Shown here piece by piece: positions 15,036 through 24,227 of a stretch of 48,717 bases of DNA. How positions within the stretch are numbered: position 1 is the stretch's first letter; every line of letters begins with the position of its first letter. This DNA comes from an uncultured Collinsella sp. Lineage in GTDB: Bacteria; Actinomycetota; Coriobacteriia; Coriobacteriales; Coriobacteriaceae. The notes beneath the pieces are model-generated. The model saw nothing but the letters and a program-made list of their open reading frames with translations, had not been told where the DNA came from and did not search any database. The position numbers were made by a program, and so were the translations under genes. Where the stretch lies: assembly GCA_900544385.1 (NCBI GenBank), contig UQVD01000001.1:1-48717 (forward strand), read 5' to 3'.

Positions 15036-15875
15036 CTAGGACTCTTGCGGCAGGCGCTTCTTGCCTTTGCGGGCGCGGTTTCTAAAGTTCTCGACGGCCT
15101 CTTCCATGCCGAGAGGCACGTAGGTGAGCTCATCGAGGTTTTCGGGCAGGTAGTAGGCAAGGCTTTGCTCCTGCGCGCGGCCCGCCGCGAGCTGTTCATC
15201 GCTGGGCTGCGCGCCGGGTGTGGCGCAAATACCATATACAGCGGCACCCATCTCGCGCGTGCGGCATTCATATTCGGTCTCGGGGTGCTCGGGATGGTCG
15301 CGGCGGACGTCGTCACTTACCCAAAGCGTATCGTAGCCGGCTGCGGCAAACTGTCCCAGGGCGTAATCGCGCAATGGCTTGCTGTCGGTGCGCAGCGTGA
15401 CGGTAGCGCTGGCTGCAAAGAGCGGGCGATAGAGCATCAGATGGTCGACATGGACGAGGCGCTTTTTGGCGTACTTGGCCTTGGGCTGCGGCGTGGGAAA
15501 GTTGATGGTGATGGCATCGAGCTCGCCTGTGGCAAATAGCTGCGGCAGCGATGCGGCGCCTCGAGGCAGAACGAGTGCGTTGGTCAGTTCATGCTCGCAG
15601 ATTTTCTGTGCGGCATAGGCGATGCAGATGGGCTCCTGGTCCATGCCGATAAAGAGCGTGTCGGGCTCACGGCGAGCGCGCTCAACCAGATAGGTGCCTT
15701 TGCCGCAGCCCAGATCCAGATGAAGGTGTTCGAAGGGCTTGCTGCCTGCGGGCGCACAGGCCTTGCGCCAATCTCCGACATAGGCCTCGGGGTTCGTCTC
15801 AATCGCATCGGCGTAGCGCCCCAGGCGCTCCTCGAGCACAAAGTTCTTAGGCGTGCGAACGTGGACGGCTCCCAT
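15036..15875 (-). CDS. trmB: tRNA (guanine-N7)-methyltransferase TrmB
   Basis: TrmB methylates G46 in the tRNA variable loop. The 279-residue protein has the SAM-binding motif DLGCGKG (54-60), the family segment FIGMDQEP, and NFPTPQPKAKYAKKR, a variant of the usual NFPDPWPK motif. The last 60 or so residues, ending RKGKKRLPQES, form a longer and more basic tail than in short TrmB proteins. AAGGAG is upstream of the start. It is transcribed alone. Confidence 0.9.
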   Translation of the reverse strand: MGAVHVRTPKNFVLEERLGRYADAIETNPEAYVGDWRKACAPAGSKPFEHLHLDLGCGKGTYLVERARREPDTLFIGMDQEPICIAYAAQKICEHELTNALVLPRGAASLPQLFATGELDAITINFPTPQPKAKYAKKRLVHVDHLMLYRPLFAASATVTLRTDSKPLRDYALGQFAAAGYDTLWVSDDVRRDHPEHPETEYECRTREMGAAVYGICATPGAQPSDEQLAAGRAQEQSLAYYLPENLDELTYVPLGMEEAVENFRNRARKGKKRLPQES

Positions 15876-15993
15876 GAGGCTCCTTGGTCATAAGTATGGA
15901 ACGCATAGCTGCACGTTCCGTCAATGGATTGAAAAAGGGCGGGCATAGTTTGCCCGGAAGATGCGGTGCGGCTCGGCGGCGAGTCGTCGATGC

Positions 15994-16866
15994 CTACAGG
16001 CGCTTGAGAATCACATAGCGGTTGAGCTCGCCGCTACGACCGTCGGCATGGAAGCGCTCAAGCTCACGCACGGGGACCTCGCCGCTCTTGTAGAACGTAC
16101 GGACGCCGCGCACCAGGTCGGTGATCTGCTGATCGTCAAAGTGATGGCAATAGCGGTAGGCGTGGCGGTCGTTTTGCCAGCCAATGAGGTGGTCGCCGGC
16201 TTCAAATTGGGCGGAATCGTAACCCTCAAACGGCGGGGTGAGCTCGGCGCGGGCTTCGGCGCGAACAGCCTTGCGCGCCATGCGCTCGTCGTTCATAAAC
16301 TCCCAAAAGCTGATGGCGATGATGCCGCCCGGGCGCGTCTGGCGCACCAGAGCGTCGAGCACGCGTACACGGTACTCGCACGACGGCACATGGTGCATAA
16401 AGCCAAAGCAGACCGAGATGTCGGCGAGCGGGGCGTCGAAAAGCACGTCGGGCGTCTCGGCGGGGTTGAGCTTCATAAGGGCGTCGAGCACGTCGAGTTC
16501 CTGGAAGTGCAGGTTGGGAATGCGCAGCGCGTGGCCATGTGCATCGATGGCCAGGTCTTGGCACGAGTCGACACCATAGAACTCAAACGGGCAGCTGGCA
16601 TCTGCCGAGGGGTTTGCGCCATCGACGCCCTTGGCGGCAAGTGCGCCGCCGGCGGCAAAGTTCTCGAATCGCATATTGCCACAGGCAAGATCGAAGACGC
16701 GGACGGGATGCTCGATCGTGGCGACGTCGAGCTGTTCGAGCGCGATATCCATGGTGCGTACCCAGCCGGGCCACGGGGCCTGGCGCGTATCGGAAAAGGA
16801 AGCGGAGTGCTCGCGATAGAACGTGTTGTTGAGCTGGATGAGCGATGAGGCGAAATCGCGGTTCAC
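15994..16866 (-). CDS. Class I SAM-dependent methyltransferase (TRM9/ALKBH8-like)
   Basis: The N-terminal segment NTFYREHSASFSDTRQAPWPGW matches a signature seen in TRM9-like methyltransferases, followed by a SAM motif region RVFDLACGNMRF and FGFMHHVPS. Near the end lie GWQNDRHAYRYCHHF and FYKSG. The substrate is uncertain; tRNA wobble uridine is one possibility given the family signature. I place the start at GTG 16866 because GGAGGGAG precedes it by 9 nt; an upstream in-frame ATG at 16914 has no ribosome site. The gene length is then 290 residues. Confidence 0.75.
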   Translation of the reverse strand: MNRDFASSLIQLNNTFYREHSASFSDTRQAPWPGWVRTMDIALEQLDVATIEHPVRVFDLACGNMRFENFAAGGALAAKGVDGANPSADASCPFEFYGVDSCQDLAIDAHGHALRIPNLHFQELDVLDALMKLNPAETPDVLFDAPLADISVCFGFMHHVPSCEYRVRVLDALVRQTRPGGIIAISFWEFMNDERMARKAVRAEARAELTPPFEGYDSAQFEAGDHLIGWQNDRHAYRYCHHFDDQQITDLVRGVRTFYKSGEVPVRELERFHADGRSGELNRYVILKRL

Positions 16867-17133
16867 GGCGCGGAACTCCCTCCGTTGGCGGTGCGGAATA
16901 AACAGTACGACCATACTACCGTTAACGCCGCAACGGGGACAACCAAGCTACGGGTCATTGCTTTGTTTGGACACATTTCCGCAGCTCATATGCGCCCGCA
17001 ACCGCCGGTTGTCAAAAATCTCACTAGAATAGGTGGCATGCTTTTGGCGGTGGCGGATAGATTTTTAACTGTGCAAGGCGCCTTAAGAACAAAAGCGGTC
17101 CGGCGGTACGGCTGGCATCACATAGGAGGAACC

Positions 17134-17856
17134 ATGAATGTAGAAACTGCGCAGCGGCTCGCCGACCTTCGCCGCAGCAAAGGCTTTAGTCAAGAAGGGC
17201 TGGCACGAAAGCTGGGACTGTCGCGCCAGGCGGTCAGTAAATGGGAGCGCGCGGAGAGCTCGCCCGATACCGAGAACCTGATCTCGCTCGCCAAACTCTA
17301 TGGCGTGAGTTTGGACGAGCTCCTCAATCCGAGCGATGAGATCGAGGACGATATCGAGTTTGAGAACGAGGACCGCGCTCGTCAGCGCGAGGCCGAGGCG
17401 GCAGAGCGCGCCCGCACCCATGAGGCAGCGGCGCGTGCGACTGAGGCGGCAACGCAGGCAAGTGACGCGGCAGCCAAGGCGGCACAGGCGGCAAGCTGGA
17501 GTGCGCAGGCCGCCAATGCGGCGACGGCTCAGGTGACGGGTGCCGTTGCGGCCGGCCCGACTCCGGTGAAGGGTCCGTTCCAGTCGTTCCCGTATTGGGC
17601 CGTGTGCTGGCTGCTGTTCTTTTTACTGATGTTCCTGGTTGGTGCCAGCCCCTTTCCCGCACTGATCTTCTTTACGATCCCCATCTATCACTGGGTGGCA
17701 CGTGCGCTCGATGGCGATTGGGCGCGCGGGGATATCCAGGTTGGTCCGGCACCGGTGGCGGTCAGGGCCCAGGGGAAGGATGCTTCTGCGGAACCTGATG
17801 CTGACGTGGCTACCGCGGCCACCGCTGAGCCATGTGCCAAAGAAGGTGACGAATGA
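17134..17856 (+). CDS. XRE-family regulator with C-terminal membrane segment
   Basis: Residues 1-65 form a Cro/C1-type helix-turn-helix (MNVETAQRLADLRRSKGFS, then LARKLGLSRQAVSKWER). An alanine-rich charged stretch (about 75-140) follows, probably coiled coil, then two hydrophobic helices near 150-190, indicating a membrane-anchored regulator. AGGAGG lies 4 nt before ATG 17134. The stop overlaps the next start as ATGA, coupling it to a DUF4097 protein. Such pairs are common in Firmicutes and Actinobacteria and are thought to sense envelope state; that role is inference. Confidence 0.85.
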   Translation: MNVETAQRLADLRRSKGFSQEGLARKLGLSRQAVSKWERAESSPDTENLISLAKLYGVSLDELLNPSDEIEDDIEFENEDRARQREAEAAERARTHEAAARATEAATQASDAAAKAAQAASWSAQAANAATAQVTGAVAAGPTPVKGPFQSFPYWAVCWLLFFLLMFLVGASPFPALIFFTIPIYHWVARALDGDWARGDIQVGPAPVAVRAQGKDASAEPDADVATAATAEPCAKEGDE

Positions 17857-18755
17857 TGAAGCTTTCGCATGAATCCAAGCTGCGCCTGGGCGTCGGCATC
17901 GGAGCGTTTGTACTGATTATCGGGCTTGTTTTTGGCGTTTCGCGGACTTTGATTCATTTTGATGGCCCGTGGGATCTCGACGATGTTATACCCGGCTTGT
18001 CCGGTATGGACGATGTGGTTGATGACGACGATTTTATGAACGATGGCGGTAACTATTCCGCTCGGCCTCAGCAGCTTTCGTGTACGACCTTTGATGCCGA
18101 TGAGTTTCGCTACCTCGATTTCGATATCGATGCGGCTACGGTGGACGTCAAGGTTATTGATGGTAACAAGGCTCGCGTTATCGAGCGGGGACGCGTTGCC
18201 AATGGTATGGATGCCTCCAAGGCCGCGACGCAGAACATCGCATCCGTCGAGGACTCGACGCTCAAGGTTTCCCAGTTTGGAAGTGATGACGGTAAGGCAA
18301 TCGATCGCTCAGTTACGGTCGAGCTGCCGCGCCGTGTTGCCGAACATCTGAAGGGAGTCAACGCGCACGTGGGCTCGGGTGATCTGCAGATTGCCGGTGT
18401 CACCTGTGATGGTTTCGACCTTTTCCTGGGTGCGGGAGATGTAGAGTTTGCGGGCAGCGTGACTGATGCGCTCAGTGCTGAGGTCGGTTCGGGCGATGTG
18501 ACGTTCGAGCTCTACCAGGCCCCCGCGAAGTCGATGGACGTGAGTGTGGGCTCGGGCGATGTGGAGATGATGGTTCCGAACTCGACGGGCTTTAAGGCGA
18601 GCCTTACCTTGGGCAGCGGCGACTTCGAGAGCGATTTCCTTCCGCTTGGCTACGACGGCGAGACCATTTTGAATCTTGAATTCGATAACGGCGATAAGTC
18701 TGCTACGTATCGTTTTGAGGTCGGTTCGGGCGACATGTCATTTGATTCAGAGTGA
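17853..18755 (+). CDS. DUF4097 family beta-strand repeat protein, membrane anchored
   Basis: A 300-residue protein has one N-terminal membrane helix (about 12-32) and an exported region rich in repeated G-S-G-D or G-A-G-D turns (VGSGDLQIAG, LGAGDVEFAG, VGSGDVTFE, VGSGDVEMM, LGSGDFES, VGSGDMSFD), characteristic of the DUF4097 right-handed beta structure. It starts with ATGATG overlapping the XRE gene stop, so the two are translated together. A strong terminator follows at 18804. Its function is unknown. Confidence 0.85.
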   Translation: MMKLSHESKLRLGVGIGAFVLIIGLVFGVSRTLIHFDGPWDLDDVIPGLSGMDDVVDDDDFMNDGGNYSARPQQLSCTTFDADEFRYLDFDIDAATVDVKVIDGNKARVIERGRVANGMDASKAATQNIASVEDSTLKVSQFGSDDGKAIDRSVTVELPRRVAEHLKGVNAHVGSGDLQIAGVTCDGFDLFLGAGDVEFAGSVTDALSAEVGSGDVTFELYQAPAKSMDVSVGSGDVEMMVPNSTGFKASLTLGSGDFESDFLPLGYDGETILNLEFDNGDKSATYRFEVGSGDMSFDSE

Positions 18756-18803
18756 CGGGCGGTTATCGAAGACTTATATACCATAGCTGCGCTGTTTGAT
18801 GGA

Positions 18804-18833
18804 GGCGCCGGAGCCGTGACGGGCTCCGGCGCC
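18804..18833 (+). terminator. Rho-independent terminator
   Basis: A 12-bp GC-rich perfect stem (GGCGCCGGAGCC with GGCTCCGGCGCC) and 6-nt loop is followed by TTTGCCTTT. It ends the XRE/DUF4097 operon 20 nt before the elp3 start. Confidence 0.8.
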
Positions 18834-18853
18834 TTTGCCTTTACAATGGGGTC

Positions 18854-20761
18854 ATGGAACAGATTATCTTGAACATACTCGAGGCTCTGCGTCGCGGCGA
18901 GACCGTGGACGACAAAGCGCTCGTCAAACTGATACATGCCGAGGCGCGCCGCGAGGGTGCCGACAAGCGCGATTTGGCCAAGCGCCGTCTGCTGCCGTTC
19001 TACCAGCGGGTTAAACGTGAGGAGCCGGCTCGGTGGGCTGCGTGGAATGTCGATGCCGAATTGGAGCGTCAACTGCTGCAGGTCCTGCGCATGAAGCCTC
19101 GTCGCACGGCTTCGGGCGTGGCGACCATTACCGTCATCACCAAGCCCTGGCCGTGCTCGGGCGATTGCCTGTTTTGCCCCAACGATCTGCGCATGCCCAA
19201 AAGCTATCTGCACGCCGAGCCGGCGTGCGCCCGTGCAGAGCAAAATTGCTTTGACCCGTATCTGCAGGTGAGCGCTCGTCTGACCGCGCTTTCGCAGATG
19301 GGGCATGCGACCGACAAGATAGAGCTCATCGTGCTCGGTGGCACCTGGAGCGACTATCCGCAAGGGTACCAGACATGGTTTATGTCGGAGCTCTTTCGTG
19401 CACTCAATGATGATGCGGTGGCGGGCGTGGCGGCCAACCCCATGTTGGCGCGTCCGGGCATCAGCCGTGCCGAGGCAGGGCGCCTGCTCGATGACGCTCC
19501 CGCCGATGCCCTGCCGCCGGTGGTAACAGAGCGCCGCGAGCGCTATCGGGCTGCCGGCATTGCGACAGACGAGGCTGAGCTTGCTGCCGGCGTTGCCGAC
19601 GAGCAGGGGCGTGTGGATGCTGTCGTTGGTGGCTATAACCGCGCAGTGCGTCGTCTGTACGGCCCCGGTACGCCATGGGGCGAGGCTGCCGAGTGGCAGA
19701 CGGCAACGATGGAGGAGCTCGAGCGTCAGCAGCGCATCAACGAGACGGCGAAGCATCGCGTGGTGGGCCTCGTTATCGAGACGCGCCCCGATGCCGTGAC
19801 GCCGCAGACCCTCACGCTTATCCGCCGCCTGGGCTGCACCAAGATCCAGATGGGTATTCAGAGTCTCGACCAACATTTGCTCGATATCAACGAGCGTCGC
19901 ATTTCGGTGGCGCAGATCGAGCGGGCGTTTTCGCTTGCACGCCTGTTTGGCTTTAAGATCCACGCGCATTTTATGCTCAACTTGCTGGGCGCCACGTCCG
20001 AAGGGGACAAGCGCGATTACGAGCGCTTTATGACCGAAGGGGCCTTTATGCCCGACGAGGTCAAAGTCTATCCGTGTGCGCTCATCGAGGGCTCGCGTCT
20101 GGTGGGCTGCTACGAGCGCGGCGAGTGGCGTCCCTATACCGAGGAAGAGCTGCTCGATGTGCTGGCCGATGACATCGTGGTGACGCCGTCGTTCTGCCGT
20201 ATCAGTCGCATGATCCGCGATTTTAGTTCCGATGACATCATGGTGGGCAACAAGAAGCCCAACCTGCGTCAGCTCGTTGAGAACCGCCTGGCTGCTCGGG
20301 GTGACGGTGCGACGGTGCGCGAGATTCGCTATCGCGAGATCAGTACGGCGGGTGCCGACTTGGATGAGCTGTCTCTTGATGAGGAAGTGGCGTACGAGAC
20401 GCCGGTGACTTACGAGCGCTTTTTGCAGTGGGTGACGCCGCAGGGCAAGATCGCGGGCTTTTTGCGGTTGTCGCTGCCCGACCATTCGTTTGTTGCCGCG
20501 CATGCGGACGAGTTGCCGACGTCTCCGGACGAGGCGATGATTCGCGAGGTGCACGTGTATGGCATGGCGGCACGCGTGGGCGACCAGGGCCAGGCGGCGC
20601 AGCATCACGGGTTGGGGCGTTTGCTCGTAGAGCGTGCGTGCGAGATTGCCCGGGATGCCGGCTATGCGCGCATCAATGTGATTAGCGCGATTGGCACACG
20701 CGAGTACTATCGCCATCTTGGATTTTATGATCATGGCCTTTATCTGCAAAAGGAGCTTTAG
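18854..20761 (+). CDS. elp3: Elp3-type tRNA uridine-34 modification radical SAM/GNAT enzyme
   Basis: At 635 residues this matches full-length Elp3. It contains the radical SAM cluster cysteines C101-x3-C105-x2-C108 in PCSGDCLFCPN, the segment VLGGTWSDYP, QMGIQSLDQ, and a GNAT acetyltransferase domain from about residue 470 on (REVHVYGMAARVG, LGRLLVERACEIA, YYRHLGFYDHG). In archaea and eukaryotes Elp3 makes carboxymethyl-type modifications at wobble U34; bacterial homologues are sporadic. The next gene starts directly at the base after its stop codon. Confidence 0.93.
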   Translation: MEQIILNILEALRRGETVDDKALVKLIHAEARREGADKRDLAKRRLLPFYQRVKREEPARWAAWNVDAELERQLLQVLRMKPRRTASGVATITVITKPWPCSGDCLFCPNDLRMPKSYLHAEPACARAEQNCFDPYLQVSARLTALSQMGHATDKIELIVLGGTWSDYPQGYQTWFMSELFRALNDDAVAGVAANPMLARPGISRAEAGRLLDDAPADALPPVVTERRERYRAAGIATDEAELAAGVADEQGRVDAVVGGYNRAVRRLYGPGTPWGEAAEWQTATMEELERQQRINETAKHRVVGLVIETRPDAVTPQTLTLIRRLGCTKIQMGIQSLDQHLLDINERRISVAQIERAFSLARLFGFKIHAHFMLNLLGATSEGDKRDYERFMTEGAFMPDEVKVYPCALIEGSRLVGCYERGEWRPYTEEELLDVLADDIVVTPSFCRISRMIRDFSSDDIMVGNKKPNLRQLVENRLAARGDGATVREIRYREISTAGADLDELSLDEEVAYETPVTYERFLQWVTPQGKIAGFLRLSLPDHSFVAAHADELPTSPDEAMIREVHVYGMAARVGDQGQAAQHHGLGRLLVERACEIARDAGYARINVISAIGTREYYRHLGFYDHGLYLQKEL

Positions 20762-21640
20762 ATGAACAAGCCGAGTGTTTCTGCCGGCGTCGTCGCCGGC
20801 GTTGCTCTGGGAGCCGCGGCGCTTGGTGCGGCCGCCGTCGCTGTTCGCGCTGCCTGTCTGCAGGTTGCGCGAACCCGCAATGGGTTGGCGCGTGTGAAAC
20901 GCGTGCACGATGAGGGCGGCGATGAGATTCGCGTGTTGGTGCAAGGCGGCGTCTACCAAAGCGCGAGCTATGTCGTTGAGCGTTGGGCCGAGCCCGTCTT
21001 TGCGTACTATCGTTCGTTTGACGACGTGTTTGAGTCCGAGGATGCGATGCGCGACGCTTATGGTCACGGCATCGACCGCATGCTTATGCTGGGCGGCGGC
21101 GGGTTTGCCTATCCCAAGTTCGCGCTGATGTCGCACGAGGGCTTGCGCATGGACGTCATCGAGTATGACGCAGAGATTACGCGTCTGGCACGTCGCTGGT
21201 TCTACCTGGACGAGCTGGAGCGCGCGGTGGGCGATCGCCTGCGGGTGATTACCGCTGAGGCGCGTTCGTACCTGGGCGTGACGAGCGTGGGCCATCGTCG
21301 CTACGACGTGATCGTGAGCGATTGCTTTGGCGGTGCCGAGCCCGTGCGTGAGCTGGCGACCGTTGAGGCGCTGCGTTTAGTGCGTGGCAGCCTAAATGTT
21401 GGTGGCGTCTACGTCGTCAATATCGTGAGCGCAAACGAGGGGAGCGACGTGACGTTCCTGCGCGACTGCGCTGCCACGGCACTCGAGGTATTCGTCCACG
21501 CCTGGGTGGTCCCATGTGGCGATGCGAAGTTCGGCGGCGAGGAAAACTACCTGCTCATCGCCAGCGACGGCAACTACGCCTTTGCCGAAGCCGTGCCCTT
21601 CGACACCGACTTCCTCGGCACCGTCCTTCACGACATATAG
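20762..21640 (+). CDS. Spermidine synthase-like protein with N-terminal membrane helix
   Basis: A hydrophobic Ala/Val-rich segment (about 8-30) precedes a Rossmann-type domain with LMLGGGGFAYPKF and VIEYDAEITRLA, typical of the spermidine/spermine synthase superfamily, and DVIVSDCFGGAEPV in the position of the aminopropyl transfer site. The cofactor and reaction are not certain since many such proteins are not true SpeE. The ATG directly follows the elp3 stop (TAGATG), and the ribosome site AAAAGGAG lies inside elp3, so translation is coupled. Confidence 0.75.
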   Translation: MNKPSVSAGVVAGVALGAAALGAAAVAVRAACLQVARTRNGLARVKRVHDEGGDEIRVLVQGGVYQSASYVVERWAEPVFAYYRSFDDVFESEDAMRDAYGHGIDRMLMLGGGGFAYPKFALMSHEGLRMDVIEYDAEITRLARRWFYLDELERAVGDRLRVITAEARSYLGVTSVGHRRYDVIVSDCFGGAEPVRELATVEALRLVRGSLNVGGVYVVNIVSANEGSDVTFLRDCAATALEVFVHAWVVPCGDAKFGGEENYLLIASDGNYAFAEAVPFDTDFLGTVLHDI

Positions 21641-21666
21641 GTCTTCCCGTCCCAAAAAGACTGGTC

Positions 21667-24111
21667 TTAGGCGTGGTCGCGCCAGCCGAGAACGCGCTGC
21701 TTCATGCCCTCTATATCGAGCACGCCTTCGGCAAAGCCCTTGCGCACGAGCTCTTCTGGAACGAATTCGTCGTAGCGGTCAAAGTAAGGCACCTCGCCGG
21801 GATAGACGAGCTCGATGAGATCGAAGTCCTTCTCGGCCTCGGCGGCGAGCACCTCAAAGAACGTCTCCTCGTTGGCCTTCATCTTAAACTGCATAAAGTA
21901 CGGACGTGACGGATCGAGTCCGCGAAGGCCCAGTTCAGCGGCACACTTAATCTTGAGCATGCGCTCGAGCGCCAAAAAGGCGTAGCTGCCCAGCCAGGGG
22001 AAGAGCACCCAGGTGTCGCCACCCAGGTTGATGAGCGGCTTAGTTCCCGCGCCCGAAAGCTTGGCCGTATGACGAGCCTGCGCTAAGCGGGCCCGTGCGT
22101 TACCCATGAGGTACGGATATGTCGCGTGCTCGTTGAGCGCCTTGCGCATGCGCTCGAGTACGTGTGTATTGATGTCGCCGGGGCAGTCGCCAAAGTAGGC
22201 CGGTACCCGGCCCTTGACCTGCGTGGCAAAGACAGTGTGACGCTTCCAGTCCACTTCCTCGACAATCCAGCAGTGTCCGGCGATGGCGATGCGCTCACCG
22301 GGCGGGGGCGGATTAACAATCGTGCCCAGCTCGGCCGATTCGCTGCGAACGGTGAACTCCTCGTTTTCTTGGAACACAGCGTAGAACTTAAAGTTGTTGA
22401 TGATGCGCTCGCCCGCGAGACCCACGATGAGCCCGCCACCTTCGGTGACCTGGATATGGTCGATCTTAATGAGGTGACGTAGCAGCGCACGGTAATCGTC
22501 TGCCGAGACACGGTGGAAATAACTGAGCGTGAGCACGCGCTGGGCTAGTTCGGCCGGCGTGAGCTCGCCGGTGCTGGCGAGGGTCGACATAGTCTGGTGA
22601 TAGAGCAGGCTGTAGGGGAGTCGATCGAGCTCGGGCGGCTCGACCCACTTTTCCTCGCGATAGAGTTGTACGAGCGCGATACCCTGCAGGAGCTTCCAGG
22701 GAATGGTTTCGGGCATCATCGTGCGCGGCTCGGGTTCTTCCTCGCGCATGACAAACCACATCTCGGGCGGAAGGTCGCGACGGCCTGTGCGCCCCATGCG
22801 CTGCAAAAAGGAGCTGACGGTAAACGGCGCGTCAATCTGGAAGGCGCGCTCCAGGCGGCCGATATCGATACCGAGCTCCAGCGTAGAGGTGGTGACGGTT
22901 GTCTGCGCCTGCTCCTCGTCGCGCATAAGCTCCTCGGCCGTCTCGCGCAGCGATGCCGAAAGATTGCCGTGATGGATGAGAAAGCGGTCGGGCTCGTGTC
23001 GACTTTCGCAGTAGCTGCGCAGCATGGAGCACACGGCCTCTGCCTCCTCGCGCGAGTTGGCAAAGACCAGGCACTTGCGGCCGCGCGTATGCTCAAAGAT
23101 ATAGCCCATACCGGGGTCGGCGTTGTCGGGCGCCGTGTCGGTGGGGTTGAGAAGCGCCTGCTCGGTCGCTCGTGGGATGTCGACTTCGCCCTCGGGGGCC
23201 GAGGAAGTGCGACGGTCTTTGGGAGCGTCCTTGCCCCGCGCCTGCTCGCGACGTTGACGACGTTCCGCCTGTGTAAGCTGTCCGCTGTGGCGCATGTCTT
23301 GTCCGGATGCGGGCAGCGCCGCGGGTGCCACTGCCTCAATGCGCTCGCACGCAAGCACTTCGGCCTCTTGAGGACCCATGCTCTCGAATCCTCGCTGCTG
23401 TGCCTGGGGACCCGAGTTGTAGAAGTGCTCCATGGAGATACGCCACACGCGACGCGGTTCCTCAAAACGGGGGATAACGCAGTCGCGTCCCGTTCCCTGT
23501 GAGAGAAAGGCACCCGTGCGCTCGGGGTCGCCGATGGTGGCCGAAAGGCCAATGCGGCGGGGCTGCACGCCTGCCATGCGCGAGAGTCGCTCGATAAGGC
23601 AGAGCGTCTGCCCGCCACGGTCGCCGCGCATGAGCGAATGGACCTCGTCGATGACCACATAGCGCAGGTCGCAAAACATGCGCGGGATCGCCATGTGCTT
23701 ATGGATTAAGAGCGCTTCGAGTGACTCGGGCGTAATCTGCAAGATGCCGCTCGGTTTTTTGATGAGCTTAGCCTTGTGCGACTGCGAGACATCGCCATGC
23801 CAGTGCCAGACAGGGATATTGGCTTCTTCGCACAGGTCGTTGAGGCGGACGAATTGGTCATTGATGAGCGCCTTGAGGGGGCCAATGTAGAGGGCGCCCA
23901 CGCTTGCGGGCGGGTTCTCCCAAAACTCGGTCAGGATGGGAAAAAAGGCTGCCTCGGTTTTGCCGGAAGCCGTGGATGCCGTCAGGAGCACATTGTCCTG
24001 CGTGTTAAAGATGGCATCTGCCGCCGCAACCTGGATAGAGCGCAAGCTCTCCCAATCGTGGGAGTAGATGAAGTCTTGGATAAACGGGGCGTAGCGGTCA
24101 AAGGCGTTCAC
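21667..24111 (-). CDS. DEAD/DEAH-box helicase, Lhr/BrxHI-like
   Basis: This superfamily II helicase of about 815 residues has Walker A TASTASGKT (44-52), motif II VIDEVHS, motif III LSATIGD, ELGIDIGRLERAF and QRMGRTGRRD. These and the large C-terminal region resemble the Lhr-like helicases found in BREX (BrxHI) and in TerB-associated loci. GTG 24111 was chosen because GGAGG lies just upstream; an in-frame start at 24153 has no ribosome site. It is the last gene of a three-gene minus-strand operon with a P-loop ATPase and a TerB-N protein. It probably translocates on DNA as part of a defence or repair complex. Confidence 0.85.
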   Translation of the reverse strand: MNAFDRYAPFIQDFIYSHDWESLRSIQVAAADAIFNTQDNVLLTASTASGKTEAAFFPILTEFWENPPASVGALYIGPLKALINDQFVRLNDLCEEANIPVWHWHGDVSQSHKAKLIKKPSGILQITPESLEALLIHKHMAIPRMFCDLRYVVIDEVHSLMRGDRGGQTLCLIERLSRMAGVQPRRIGLSATIGDPERTGAFLSQGTGRDCVIPRFEEPRRVWRISMEHFYNSGPQAQQRGFESMGPQEAEVLACERIEAVAPAALPASGQDMRHSGQLTQAERRQRREQARGKDAPKDRRTSSAPEGEVDIPRATEQALLNPTDTAPDNADPGMGYIFEHTRGRKCLVFANSREEAEAVCSMLRSYCESRHEPDRFLIHHGNLSASLRETAEELMRDEEQAQTTVTTSTLELGIDIGRLERAFQIDAPFTVSSFLQRMGRTGRRDLPPEMWFVMREEEPEPRTMMPETIPWKLLQGIALVQLYREEKWVEPPELDRLPYSLLYHQTMSTLASTGELTPAELAQRVLTLSYFHRVSADDYRALLRHLIKIDHIQVTEGGGLIVGLAGERIINNFKFYAVFQENEEFTVRSESAELGTIVNPPPPGERIAIAGHCWIVEEVDWKRHTVFATQVKGRVPAYFGDCPGDINTHVLERMRKALNEHATYPYLMGNARARLAQARHTAKLSGAGTKPLINLGGDTWVLFPWLGSYAFLALERMLKIKCAAELGLRGLDPSRPYFMQFKMKANEETFFEVLAAEAEKDFDLIELVYPGEVPYFDRYDEFVPEELVRKGFAEGVLDIEGMKQRVLGWRDHA

Positions 24112-24194
24112 GGGGCCTCCTCTCAAAAACGAATCTCTCAACGCGGCTGGCAACGGCTTGCTGCATTACTGCCTCAACGTTTGCCCAGATAGAA

Positions 24195-24227
24195 CCTACC
24201 AAAATAAACCTGTCCCTTTTTGGCAGG
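24195..24227. repeat. Hairpin between ATPase and helicase, GGGACAGG family
   Basis: CCTACCAAAA (24195-24204) pairs with TTTTGGCAGG (24218-24227) with one mismatch; the loop on the minus strand contains GGGACAGGTTTA. It abuts the ATPase stop codon. The core matches that of the hairpin at 10073. Confidence 0.55.

Noticed and set aside
18650..21295. A very long open frame on the minus strand opposite elp3 (881 residues)
   Set aside because: It is antisense to the clearly recognisable elp3 gene and its neighbours, has His/Arg/Leu-rich composition and no family motifs; it is a high-GC shadow frame.
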